64,000 nucleotides of DNA, from positions 68,484,669 through 68,548,668 of the forward strand of contig NC_134397.1 in NCBI RefSeq assembly GCF_050003625.1. Direction: 5' to 3'. Of the stretch, positions 38,086 through 50,162 are shown in pieces (within the stretch, counting starts at the first letter, position 1; each line of letters opens with the position of its first letter). Source of the stretch: Haematobia irritans. Lineage: Eukaryota; Arthropoda; Insecta; Diptera; Muscidae. The position numbers and the translations under genes were made by a program. A model generated the notes under the pieces. It made no database searches. It saw only the letters and a program-made list of their open reading frames with translations, and had not been told where the DNA came from.

Positions 38086-39195
38086 TATAGGAAATATTTA
38101 AATTGCATAAAAATTCGCAAATTTTCATTTATGATTTATAGGTCGATATATAGGTAAATTTTGATTCATTTTTGCGAGTTTCGACTTAACAGTGACGATT
38201 TTCAAAGGAACATGTGGGTGTTTTGGCAATATTTGTTTAAAGCGGAAGAACATATATATGGGGGCTTTGTCTAATTCTGAGCCGATTTTGATAAAATTTG
38301 GCACACATTGCTAAAATTTTAATTGAACTCTCAGTGGAAAACATCAAAATTTTCGAAATGAAACTTTGGCCTCCGTGGTCATATGAATCTAAATCGGGCG
38401 AAAGATATATAAGTGAGGTATATCTAAATCTGAACCGATTTCAAGCAAATTTAACTCGGGATAAAACTTTGGCCTCTGGGGCCATAGGAGTTTAAATCGG
38501 GCGAAAGCTTTATATTGGAGCTATATCTAAATCTGAACCGATTTCAACCAAATTTGGTACGAATATTTATAATGTTAATTCTACTCCCAGTGCAAAATTC
38601 CACGCAACTCGGAGGAAACATTTTGCCTCTGGGGCCATAGGAGTGTAAATCGGGCGAAATCTATATATGGGAGCTTTATCTAAATCTGAACCGATTTCAA
38701 CCGAATTCGGTGTGAATATTTATAATGTTAGTTCTACATCCTGTGCAAACTCGGGGTAAAACATAGGCCTCTGGGGCCATAGGAGTGTAAATCGGGCGAA
38801 AGTTATATACGGGAGCTATATTTGAATCTGAATCAATTTGACTGATATTTTGGAAAATTTACGAGACTCACAAAATATTCGGTTATACGAAATTTGAAGA
38901 ATATGGGTTGATAAATACGTCATTTATGACCAGATCGGTTATAAATATATATGACAGCTATATATAAATCTGAATAGATTTTTTCCAAAGTCAATGGGAA
39001 TCGCCTTTGAGTCGAAAAATGACCCTATGTAAAATTTGAGGACGATCGGACTTAAACTGCGAGCTGGACTTTGCACACAAGAATACATCAACAGACGGAC
39101 ATCGCTAAATCGACACAGAATTTAATTCTAAGCCGATCGGTATACTGAAAGATGGGTCTACGACTACTCCTTCTCGGTGTTACATACAAATGTAC
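38086..39195 (+). mobile_element. F2 mini-me-like body, joined directly to an F1 end
   Basis: Begins ATATAGGAAATATTTAAATT directly after the F1 end GGGTATAAAA, the same breakpoint as at 15715 and 16680. Internal repeats with AATCGGGCGAAAG follow, then AGACGGACATCGCTAAATCG. The terminal hairpin is missing. Confidence 0.6.
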
Positions 39196-39435
39196 AAACA
39201 AATTTCAAATTTCATCCCATCCATTTGAAATTTGGTACGTGATGTCAGTATATGTTGAAAATGGTCTATATCGGTCCATAATTATAAATATCCCCAATAT
39301 AAAGCAATCCTCATTTTACTTCCGTAGGCTTTTGGAAGACTAGTTTCATCCGATCCAGTTAAATTTTGGCCTTCTAATTACCGTACAAAAATTGGTTCCT
39401 ATTAGTTCATAATTATTTATAGACTCATCTATCTA
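39196..39435 (-). repeat. F1 internal fragment
   Basis: Diverged 153-bp repeats (CGGTCCATAATTATAAATAT) in reverse orientation. Confidence 0.5.
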
Positions 39436-39436
39436 T

Positions 39437-39664
39437 CACAGAAAGAAGAATTTCCTTTTGTGAGGAACGAAATTTTAGGCAAGCAAAGTTTTCTTTTGAC
39501 GCTAAAAATTTTTCTTTAAAAACAAATAAAAAATATCGGAGGCAATCGTTGGATCGCTTATCACAAATTCGGGCTTATTTGCTCTAGAAGAATATACGTT
39601 CTAAGAAAGGGGAATTTCGTTTTTCTAAAATTTCGTTCCAGAGGAAAGTATTTTTTTTTGGGTG
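39437..39664 (+). mobile_element. Probable small TA-target MITE
   Basis: CACAGAAAGAAG-like left end, TTTTTTTTGGGTG right end followed by TA. Imperfect; ends uncertain by a few bases. Confidence 0.4.
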
Positions 39665-39699
39665 TATGAACCGTTCAAGAATTAAAGAGACTTATGTTA

Positions 39700-39901
39700 T
39701 ATATGTATTTATGCTGCCTTTTTTAATCTAACATAGACTCCATATATGGTCTAACACAAAATTTAGTAGACAATGTTAAAAAATAACACTATACCTTGCC
39801 ATGGCAACAGTAACTCGATTGTGGATGACAGACATTCTTTGATACAACTTTGTATATAATCCATTGTGAAGGGTACATAAGATGCGGGCTGGCCGGTCGG
39901 T
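39700..39901 (-). repeat. Degraded F1 left end
   Basis: ACTCGATTGTGGATGACAG and GGGCTGGCCGG correspond to the F1 left-end region in reverse. The hairpin is mutated. Confidence 0.5.
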
Positions 39902-39909
39902 CTCATATC

Positions 39910-40875
39910 TAGGGTGTTTTCCCGGGAGCGGGATCCCGGGAATTTGCTATTGTTTCACTCCCGCCTTCCCGGGAATGAAGTGCGGGAATTATCGGGAAAT
40001 TTTCTTTACAATATTTTATATATAATAGAGGGTTTTATATGGCACAGGACAGTTGAAATCTAGTTAAAGTGGATTTTGGAAGTGTAATGTGAATGACACG
40101 GTACCAAGCAGTAGTAGTTGCCTTGTGGGACATACACATAGTCGTGGGTTCTAGCCCAGATTCTAACGGGCTCCCAATTTTTAAAAAGAAGATTGAGCTT
40201 CACAATGTATGATTGTCATATTTCTGTAAACCGACATTCTGATAGACTGAGTAAAGCTTTATAAACAAAAGGACATTTTAACTTATATGATACACGTTGG
40301 CAAATGCATAATTTCATAATTATTACAAGGATTTTTTTATGAAATATGAAAATCCCAAACTTTATTAAAATATTTTCTTTAACTTCAAATTTATACCTCA
40401 TTCACGTTAGGCGCAAAATCAGTTAAAAGTAGCTTTTAAATCCCTTATTTATAAGGTAAATGACAGTTGATATCCAGTTAAAGTGGATTTTGGAAGTGTA
40501 ATGTGAATGAGGTATTACATGGTAGTGAAATCGAAATAAGTTTCTTTCATTTCAAAACAGTTTTTTAATGTTACAAAAAATCCCACTATATTAATAGTGT
40601 TTTTCCGAAAACTATACCGAAAGAAACCATTGTAAATTTTTTCTGTTTTACAAAATATTTGGTATTTTAGTATGATTTATGGCTTATGTAACAGATCAAC
40701 ATTATATATATTGTCAGTTGTCCAGACAGCGCCTTATAACCGTAGCTTTAGGCGATTTTTAATTTATTCAACTATCTAAATGTATGCCACATCAAAGTTG
40801 GTTTCCCTTTCACCGGGATTCCGGGAAATTCGACTTTCCCGGGAATGAAAAAAGTCCGGGAAAAAGAAAACCCTA
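39910..40875 (+). mobile_element. Non-autonomous TIR element with 8-bp target duplication (966 bp)
   Basis: Ends TAGGGTGTTTTCCCGGGA and (inverted) TAGGGTTTTCTTTTTCCCGG, rich in CCCGGGA palindromes. CTCATATC duplicated at 39902-39909 and 40876-40883. An 8-bp TSD suggests hAT, but the CCCGGG-rich subterminal sequence is unusual. A decayed tRNA-like stretch (GTCGTGGGTTCTAGCC near 40140) lies inside. No transposase. Confidence 0.75.
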
Positions 40876-40883
40876 CTCATATC

Positions 40884-41332
40884 ATATTAGTCTGATATCA
40901 ATGAAGGCTAGTTTTTCCATGGCCAGATCTATACTAAAGGCTATGGAAATTAATTAACCAGCGATGAAAGATGTGTATAGACATGCTTGTTTAGATTGGT
41001 ATCTGGTATTACCAATTCTTTAAACTTTATGTCTAATAAGTTCGTATGAAAATTGTAATAATATGTATCTGATTCGATTTTTTACAATCTTAATTTAATC
41101 GAAAATCATTACTTGAACTTTACAGTTCAGGGGATTAACACGATTAACTTGTCAAACAAATCTTTCGTTGCAGAGTTTTAGGCGGTCAATATGTTTGCTT
41201 GACAAAATTATGGTATGCGAAGGGAAAGGCGATCACAAGTCTAGTACTGCTAGCCTAAACTCGATTATATATTAAAGCACCTATCACTTTCATAGGATTA
41301 GGGCTAAAATGTTCCAAATATATTAAAATAAA
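40884..41332. other. Unassigned sequence
   Basis: No supported gene or repeat. Confidence 0.35.
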
Positions 41333-42607
41333 CAAGTATATACAGCAGTAAGTTCGGCCGGCCGAATCTTAAATACCCACCACCATGAATCAAATATTAG
41401 GGTTTCCCTTCTAATTTCAGGGGGGTTTGAGGACAGATCAAGCGGAGCAGTTCAACCAGTAAACTTCCCGAAAATAAATTTAAAGATTTTACCTATGAAG
41501 ACTACATCAGATTCTGGATTTATAAGAACCATTTTTGCTTGAGTTTTAAAGGAATCATTAACATCTCTTGTAAGTGTGCAAGAAAATTATAAAATAACGT
41601 CTTGATTTGAAATCTCATATCTGTAGATTTTCACCCGAGAAGTAATATCTGGAAATTTGACATTGAGTGCGCCATCTATACCCTCAAGAAGTGAAATCGG
41701 TCTATATGGAGGCATTACCAAATGGACCGATAAAAACTTAATCCGATCCTCGTTTTTGTGAGCCTAAAATACCAGAATATTTACAATTTCAGGCAAATCG
41801 GATAAAAACTTCGGATTCTAGAAGCCCAAGAAGTAAAATCGGGATATCGGACTATATGGGGGCTATACCAAAACATGGACCGATGCTCACCATTTTCGGC
41901 ACACCTCTTTATGGTCCTAAAATACCTCTAGATTTCCAATTTCAGGTAAATTGAATAAAAACTGCGGATTCTAGAAGCCCATGAAGTAAAATCGGGAGAT
42001 CGGTCTATATGGGGACTGTATCAAAACATCGACCAATACACCCCATTTGCGACACACCAATTTACGTTATGGTCCTAGAATACCTCTTGATTTTCAGTTT
42101 CAGGCAAATCGGATAGTATATACAGTTTCTAGAAGCCCAAAAAATAAAATTGGAAAATCGGTCTATATAGGGGTTATACCAAAGGATTCACCGATATGCC
42201 CCATTTTCGCCGCACCTATTTGTTTTCCTAGAATACCTCTAGATTTCCAATTTCAGGCAAATCGGATAATAACTACTGTTTTCATAAGCCCAAGACTCCA
42301 AATCGGGAGGTCGGGTTATATGGGGACTATATGAAAACGTGGACCGATATAGCCCATCTTCGAACTTGACCGGCCTGCAAACAGAAAACGAATCTGTGCC
42401 AAATTTCAGGATCATAGCGCCTTTATTGAAGGCTGTAGCGTGATTACAACAGACAGACAGACGGACATGCATACATCGTCTTAGAATTTCTGCCTGATCA
42501 AGAATATATATACTTTATATAGTCGGAAATCGATATTTCGATGTATTACAAACGGAATGACAAACTTATTATACCTCCATCACATTTCTATGGTGGTGGG
42601 TATAAAA
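41333..42607 (+). mobile_element. F3 mini-me/DINE-like element, full length
   Basis: Left end AGTAAGTTCGGCCGGCCGAA then ATACCCACCACCAT. Internal repeats with GGTCTATATGGGG spaced about 153 bp. Right end with GACAGACGGACATGC, CGGAATGACAAAC and the terminal TATGGTGGTGGGTATAAAAA. No real ORF. Confidence 0.7.
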
Positions 42608-44185
42608 AGGAATCAATTAAACAGTTGTGCAACGTGACGAAAAAAGTAGCATAAAAATGTAAAAAGTATGGCATTTGTGGGACTATATAAAATGGCCTTC
42701 GAAATTGGTGCAGTTACTTTATCTGATTACGAGTATATTATATGAGTAAAGCGACGTTTTTCACAAATTTATTCTATTAAATCTTCTATTAAACACTAAG
42801 CAGTATTAAATGTTCAACTATTTGTCAGCTGGACCAGATCGAAATAATCCCATAGTTTCACTTTCCTTAAGAAATTTTAATATTTCCTCTTCACAATTCC
42901 TTCCCTTCCTTCTTAGAAACGAATATACTTCCTCACCACAAAGACTATAAAAAAGCCACCATTAAATTTCCGATTAGATACCAAGCAAATTTTGCTTTCA
43001 ACAGCATGAACCAGCCAACCCTCTACTAAACACCTTGCCCTTGGCCACTTCGGGCTTTGTTCGTTGCTTGAAAGTATCTTAAAGTTGATTTATTGCCCTC
43101 GCTCTTGCAAGTACATTCATTAACTATCAAGTGCATCCATTGCCATCCACTACTTGCATGGACATGGAAGTTGTATGAAGACGATGTCTTCTTTGTTTTA
43201 TTTCAACTTTGTGGTATTAAAGGTGCCACAAACTAAGTGCCAGACAAGTTGCCACAACCACGCGATTAAATGAAAATCGGTAGTGAAAAAGGGCTGGAAG
43301 GGAAAGCTCCCTCTTCCTATGCATTTGCATATTTTCTCACACAAAAAGTCTTTATGTGCCTTTTTTCACTATTCAACCTTGTTGAGGGTTAAGGGATAGG
43401 TGGCGCTAGTAGTGAGTGATGACATTGTTTTTTGGGGCGGGGAGGCAAGTCGATTCATCCTTCTCCATCTGGGGATTATTGTGAAAATTTAATTGCCGTC
43501 ATAATCTACATAAGAGTAGTTAGTATTGTTGGCCTTTTATTCACAGGTGAATTATCAAAGAGTTTGTTTGCCAACCCATCAGAGTGCCATCATAGAAAGG
43601 CACCGCAATGATAATCAGCCAATGAGAAACCATCCAACATACCCAGAGATTACAAAAGGTGAAACTAAGCGCCATAGTTATGAATCTATTCAACATCGAA
43701 ACAATCTGAAAACTGAACTTAAAATCACAAAAATGGAAATCACTTCCCACTAAATCATAATCAAGTGCTTGGGCTCTAACTGCAAAGGTTAAAAAGGTCT
43801 TTGAAAACAGCGGTTTTATTAGATTTTTGTCTTTTGATGACTTTTTGTAGGCATTTATCATTGCAATAATAAGTTTTGTCGTTGTAATTAAGCAGTATAT
43901 TAATTTCGTTGTTGTATGACAAGGGAATTAAATTGAAAGCTTTAATGCCTTCAAACGTAGAATTGTGCTGAAAATTAAACCTAATATTTCAATCATACAG
44001 ACAGAAGTGCATAAATTGAGTGCCAAATAACTGAAAATTGTTGGGATTTTTTAGCTTCTTGAAAGTATTAGAGATCTATAGTGATGTTAAATTGGCAAAT
44101 GCAAACTAGGTTTATGTAACTACGTGGTAACGGATATCTAATGCAACAAATAAAAGAACAACAGATTCTACACCGGACTCTGCCC
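42608..44185. other. Low-repeat sequence, possibly host intergenic or intronic
   Basis: Higher complexity and less AT-rich than its surroundings, for example 42950-43500. No protein family recognised. A weak exon candidate at 43547-43753 is listed among the findings. Confidence 0.35.
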
Positions 44186-44189
44186 CAGG

Positions 44190-45045
44190 GAAATCAACAA
44201 TAATTGATTGGTATGCAAAATTCAAGCGTGGTGAAATGAGCACGGAGGACGGTGAACGCACTGGACGCCCGAAAGAGGTGGTTACCGACGAAAACATCAA
44301 AAAATCTACAAAATGATTTTGAATGACCGTAAAATGAAGTTGATCGAGATAGCAGAGGCCTTTACGATATCAAAGGAACGTGTTGGTCATATCATTCATC
44401 AATATTTGGATATGCGGAAGCTCTGTGCAAAATGGGTGCCGCGTGAGCTCACAACAACGTGTTGATGATTCTGAGCGGTTTTTGCAGCTGTTAACTCGTA
44501 ATATACCCGAGTTTTTCCGTCGATATGTGACAATGGATGAAAAATGGCTCCATCACTACACTCCTGAGTCCAATCGACAGTCGGCTGAGTGGACAGCGAC
44601 CGGTGAACCGTCTCCGAAGCGTGGAAAGACTCAAAAGTCCGCTGGCAAAGTAATGGCCTCTGTTTTTTGGGATGCGCATGGAATAATTTTTATCGATTAT
44701 CTTGAAAAGGGAAAAACCATCAAAAGTGACTATTATATGGCGTTATTGGAGCGTTTGAAGGTCGAAATTGCGGGCCCCATATGAAGAAGAAAAAAGTGTT
44801 GTTCCACCAAGACAACGCACCGTGCCACAAGTCATTGAGAACGATGTCAAAAATTCATGAATTGAGCTTCTAATTGGTACGCCACCCACCGTATTCTCCA
44901 GATCTGGCCCCCAGTGACTTTTTCTCGTTCTCAGACCTCAAAAGGATGCTCGCAGGAAAAAATTTGGCTGCAATGAAGAGTTGATCGCCGAAACTGAGGC
45001 CTATTTTGAGGCAAAACCGAAGGAGAACTACCAAAATGGTATCAA
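44190..45045 (+). pseudogene. Broken mariner transposase (irritans-like, DD34D type)
   Basis: Translated pieces match mariner. The HTH region includes DWYAKFKRGEMSTEDGERTG and IAEAFTISKERVGHIIHQ. The catalytic part has VTMDEKWLHHYTPESNRQ (first Asp), VLFHQDNAPCHKSLRTM (second Asp) and YSPDLAPSDFF (third Asp). The start is missing. Small deletions shift the frame near 44300, 44450, 44780 and 44950, and a stop follows GPI at 44782. The 3' end is cut by an F3 element at 45046. DYLEKGKTIKSDYY favours the irritans subfamily. Inactive. Confidence 0.85.
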
Positions 45046-47705
45046 ACAAGTATATAAAGCAGTAAGTTCGGCCGGGCCAAAACTTAAAACCCACCACCAT
45101 GAATCAAATATTATAGTTTTCTGTGAACATTTCAGGGGGATTTGGTGACAAGCAGATCAGTTCAACCAGTACACTTCCCGAAGATAAATTCAAAGATTTT
45201 ACCTATGAAGACTAGATCACATTCTGAATTTATAAGAACCATACTTGTTTGAGTTTTAGAAGAATCATAAACATCGTGTGCAAGAAAATGAAATGAAAAT
45301 GAAATAACGCCTTGATTTAAAATCTAACATCTGTAGATTTTTACCCCCATTATTTAAATGATTACCAGAAGTAAAATCTGGAAACTATAATTCAGTTTCA
45401 AGCAATTTTCACTATCAGTGCTCATGGACCGATATTCACCATTTTCGGCACACCTCTTTATGTTCCTAAAATACTTCTAGATTAAAAATTTCATGCAAAT
45501 TTTATAAAAACTATGGTTTCTAAAAGCCCAAGAAGTAAAATCGGGAGATCGGTCTAAACCAAAACATGGACCAATACCCGCCATTTTCGGCTTCCATATT
45601 TAAGGTCCTAAAATACCTGTAGATTTCTCATTTCAGCCAAATTGGATAAAAACTACGGATTCTAGAAGCCTAAAAAATAAAATCATTTCTTGCACGCCTA
45701 TTTGTATTCCTCAAAACCTCCAGATTTTTGATTTCAGGCAAAGTGGGCAACAAGTACGGTTTCTAGAAGGCCAAAAAGTAATATCGGGAGATCGGTCTAT
45801 ATGATGGCTATATCAAAACATGGACCTATACTCACCATTTTCGGCATACCTTTTTATGGTCCTAAAATACCTCTAGATTTCCAATTTGAGGCAAGTTGGA
45901 TAAAAACTACGGTTTCTATAAGCCCAAGAATAAAATCTGGAGATCGGTCTATATGGGGGCTATATAAAAACATGGTCCGGTACTCATCATTTTCAGCACA
46001 CCTCTTTTGGGTTTTAAAATACCTCTAGAAATCTAATTTCATGCAAATTGGATAAAAACTACAGATTTTAGACGCCCAAGAAGTAAAAACTGGACATCGG
46101 TCTATATGGGGGATATACCAAAACATGGACTGGTACTCACCATTTTCGGCACACCTCTTTCTTGTTCTAAAATACCTCTAGATTTCCAATTTCAGGCAAA
46201 TTGGATAAGAACTACGGATTCTATAAGCCCAAGACCTCAAATCGGGAGATCGGTCTATATGGGGGATATGGACCGATATTCACCATTTTTAGCACACCTC
46301 TTTTTGGTCCTAAAATACCTCTAGATTTCAAATTTCAACCAAATTGGATAATAACTACGGATTCTAGAAGCCCAAGAAGTAAAATCGGGAAATCGGTCTA
46401 TATGGGGGCTATACCTAAACATCAACCGATAGTCATTATGTTTGGCACACCTCTTTACGGTGCTAAAATACCTCTAGATTTCCAATTTCAGGCGAATTGG
46501 ATGGAAACTATCGATTCTAGAAGCCCTAGAAATATAATCGGGTGATCGGTCTATATGGGGGCTATACCAAAACATGGACCGATACTCACCATTTTTGGCA
46601 CCCCTCTTTGTGGTCATAAAATACCTCTAGATTTCCAATTTCAAGCAAATTGGATGGTTTTTATAAGCCCAAGACCCCAAATCGGGAGGTCGGTTTATAT
46701 GGGGACTATATCAAAACTTGGACCGATATAGCGCATCTTCGAACTTGACCTGCCTGCAGACAAAAGATGAGTTTGTGCAAAAGATGAGTTTATGCGAATT
46801 CCAGAGGTATTTTCTTTATAACAAATATAACCGAAGTTATGAGAAGCGATACAACGATTGTCTCCATCTTTGCTTTGCTTTAAAAAATTAAACATTTTCA
46901 TTTCTCAGAAAATAAAATTCTTCTTTTAGTCTATGTGCTCAAGAAGACCCATCGGGGATCGGATTATATGGGTGCTATATATAAATCTTCCAACCTGTTC
47001 AGCAAGATAGCTTCATTATTAAAGGTTGTAGCGTACACAGAAAAAAATATCACCAAAATATTTCCAATTAAAAAGTTAATTGAAGTTGAAAATTTTTTCA
47101 ATTAATAAATTAATTGATACAATTAACTTTTTAATCATGATAGAAACATTAAGTTAATTAAGTCAATGATTGAAAATTTTAAAATTTGTAATTAAAAAAT
47201 TAATTGATACAATTAACTTTTTAATCTAATTCGGAAGACTAATTAAAAATGTATTTCAAACAATCATTTGTTAATCCAAATAAAAACCCTAAGCCAATTC
47301 AGAAAGTAATTAAAAATAGTTACCTTTTTTAATTAATAAATTAATTGAGTTTTGCAATCAACATCAATTAAATTTTTAATTGAATCAATTAAAAAATTAA
47401 TTGAAATTTGCTGAAAAAATCAATTAATTTTTTAATCAAGATTTTTTTCTATGCCCAATTAAAACTGTGATTGATACTATCATTTTCGTGATTGAAGACA
47501 TTTCAATTAAAAAATTAATTGGATCAATTAATTTGGTGATTGAATCAGAAAAAAAATTTTTTGTGTGTATGCAAGACACACGGACGCCGTTGAATTGTCT
47601 TTGAATTACACCTTGATTCAGAATTTATATGACCTTCATATGGTTGAATATCGACATTTCGAATAAACCTAATGCCAAACCTATTATGCCCCCATTCTAT
47701 GTTGC
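45046..47705 (+). mobile_element. F3 mini-me-like element, long copy split by a MITE
   Basis: Left end AGTAAGTTCGGCCGGGCC with CCCACCACCATGAATC, about nine internal repeats, then interrupted at 47036-47567. The remainder (ATATCGACATTTCGAATAAA, CCCCCATTCTATG) follows to about 47705. Confidence 0.65.
47036..47567 (+). mobile_element. TA-target MITE built of AATTAA palindromes (532 bp)
   Basis: Ends CACAGAAAAAAATATCACC and TTTTTTGTGTG, with TA at 47034-47035 and 47568-47569. The interior is mostly the palindromic motif TTAATTGA/TCAATTAA. A reverse copy is at 61065-61531. Confidence 0.7.
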
Positions 47706-49790
47706 CAGATGAAAAATAGAATGTTTGTAAAAGAAGAGATGTAACAAACGCTGTTATTCTGTTCAATTTCTTTCGCGTATGGAGGGTTTAGTCCAATCCA
47801 AAAAAAAATTTAACCCTCTCAAGAATTTGAAAAGCTACTTAAAATTTTCCAGTATATATTGTTACTGAATTTTATATAGGGTTAGGGTAATAATAGGTGA
47901 TAATAAGAAACTAAGAGTGCAATACAAAATTTGATAAAAAAAAATAAAAATAAAATTGACAACAATAATTGTTCTTCGTTTCTGTTTGAAACGACTAGGG
48001 TACTTTTGCGCTATGTCAAATTCATTGGAGATTCAAACTACTTCATTGGAACTTCTTCTTTTACTGTCCTGGGGTTTCACAATAGACTTAACTTTTGTTA
48101 TAAAATAATGTACGACAAATTTTCACTTTGTTCGTTTTGTTTAAGCATTTATAAATTGTAGTTTGCACATCAAAGGATAGCGTTCACAAAGTCATGGTGA
48201 ATTCAAAGTATTCTAAAGGAATTGGTGTTAATCTAATTTAATTTATGTGTACTTCAGTATTTATGAAAGCAACACACCCTTCACACCAACTCCATCGCGG
48301 TTCCAACCATACTTCAAACAAAAATTGTGCGTGGCACAAAGACCCAACACCTCTAGAAACTAAAACAATGCCCCATCATAGAGATTTTATGCTACCGCAA
48401 CAGATAAAAACGTCGACGTGGCAGACACTAAGGCATTCTGCCCAGTAGCCTTGCTGTCTGTGTGAGATACCACCATAATTGTACTCAAATACCGAGAGAA
48501 AAACAGAAAACAAAAAAAAATCAAACAACAAAAAACGTCTTAAGAATACTTGAATAAAAACAAAGGTAGGTTATGTCCTGTAGGACAATAAAAAACGTAG
48601 CCATTGTATCATACAGAGAGTAGAAGAGTACGTTTGTATTTGTCTCTATAGAGAGTAAGCTCCCTTGCAAAGAGAGAGAGAGAGAATGAGAGATGTTAAG
48701 AGAGACCAATACCTGCTCCAGGTCACAATATGATAAATGTTGTATACAAACCAAAACGTGGATTTAGTCTCATTGTTGTGTCCTCTGTTGTTTACGCGCA
48801 GCACGTTGTACTACTACAACACAACCGAAATAGGTTTTTGTCTAAGGACCAAGGATATTGACACGAGTTTAGATGGCCTATGTGTGATGTGACAAGGACT
48901 CATTTAGACTACTCCAATATGTGAGTTTGTGTCATTATTATGGTTTTGTGGAGTAAAAGTTGTAGTGGCTGCATGTGTATCTAACGAAGCCTAGCTAGAT
49001 GGAGTACGGAGACAACTCCCAAATCTATGTACATACAAGAGTATATTTGTGTCCTGTTATTTCGTATGTATCCATGGACACACTTTCTGCTCCATGGTCC
49101 GTAGTAGTAAATATCTCAACTTGTTTGTGTTTTGTTTGTTCGGTGGCCAACTGTGGCCGACTGGCGTCACTGAAATTTCACATGGGAAAAGTCAACCAAC
49201 TCCAAAGGGATATCAGCCAAGAATTAAATGAATTTTGATGTGGTCTTCAGCAATGTCTCTGAGTTTGTGAATATGTATCACGAAACATTTCCATTTCGAC
49301 CCAGGAGAGGTTAGACCATAGACCTAGGAAACGCAAAAAAAAAATGTGTTATCATAATTATTCCTCTTATGGAGTTTCCGTTGGCCACACATAGACAGAC
49401 AAACATTTGGGTTGGGTTTTTGGTGGTGTCAATTATGGTAAAACGGATGAACGACATGGTCACTGCCCTATTGTCAGACAGAGTGTCCATATCAAGTTTC
49501 AGATGACGAAGATGTTGATGCGTTCCCAAAGTTCTAGAGTCTATTATGATGATTATGATAATGCTGAATTGGCATGCCACACAGTGAAGTTTTGTGAATT
49601 AATTTGAACTAAAAACGAATATTTAAGTGGGTGGTGTTTTATTTTAGAGATTATCCTTGTGTTTACTTTTTATAGTAAATGCTAATAGGATTAAAAGCTT
49701 CCCCCAGTAATATTTCAGTAATGAAAATGTACATTGAAAAAAATATTGATCTAATATTAAAGATTATGCAACCTACTTTTTAGGACACGG
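47706..49790. other. Low-repeat sequence without recognised gene
   Basis: Contains a short (AG)n tract near 48676-48692 and several small ORFs of no recognisable family. Probably intergenic or intronic host DNA. Confidence 0.35.
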
Positions 49791-49796
49791 AATTTA

Positions 49797-49872
49797 TACA
49801 ACCGTGGTATAATGGATAGAATATCCACTTTGCATAAGAAATTTCATGGGTTCAATCCCACAATTGGTAGAA
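49797..49872 (+). repeat. tRNA-like sequence (SINE head relic or tRNA pseudogene)
   Basis: ACCGTGGTATAATGGATAG resembles an A-box region and GGGTTCAATCCCA is a good B box at the right spacing. Similar to the SINE head at 32478. No SINE body follows, and a cloverleaf acceptor stem is not evident. Confidence 0.4.
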
Positions 49873-50162
49873 AAAATGTTTGCAAGTACGAAACCATGTT
49901 TTACTTTGAAGTGTCGGTTGTAAGTTAGAATTTTACGTGATAATAGCTTAATTAAATAATATCGCAGCAAAAAAAGAGTCGCCAAAAAAGGAGTGAGAAT
50001 GTTCTTTTTGGATCCGGATGTGGTGCAAAATTGGCCAGAAGCGATGAATTTAACATGGGTTTGTCATAGGACGGATGTTAACCATTTCAAAAGCCGTTGT
50101 ACTGAATTTGCATCACTTCCTAAGGTGTGATCCGAATTCAGTCTTCTGGATGTGAATTAAAA

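Noticed and set aside
42047..46545. Plus-strand frames of the MGAIPKHGPI type
   Set aside because: Internal repeats of F3 elements; equivalent frames appear in reverse orientation at 58323-59230 in another copy.
48245..49607. Small ORFs of 60-90 codons as genes
   Set aside because: No recognisable family, no splice context, several overlapping frames on both strands; length is within chance expectation.
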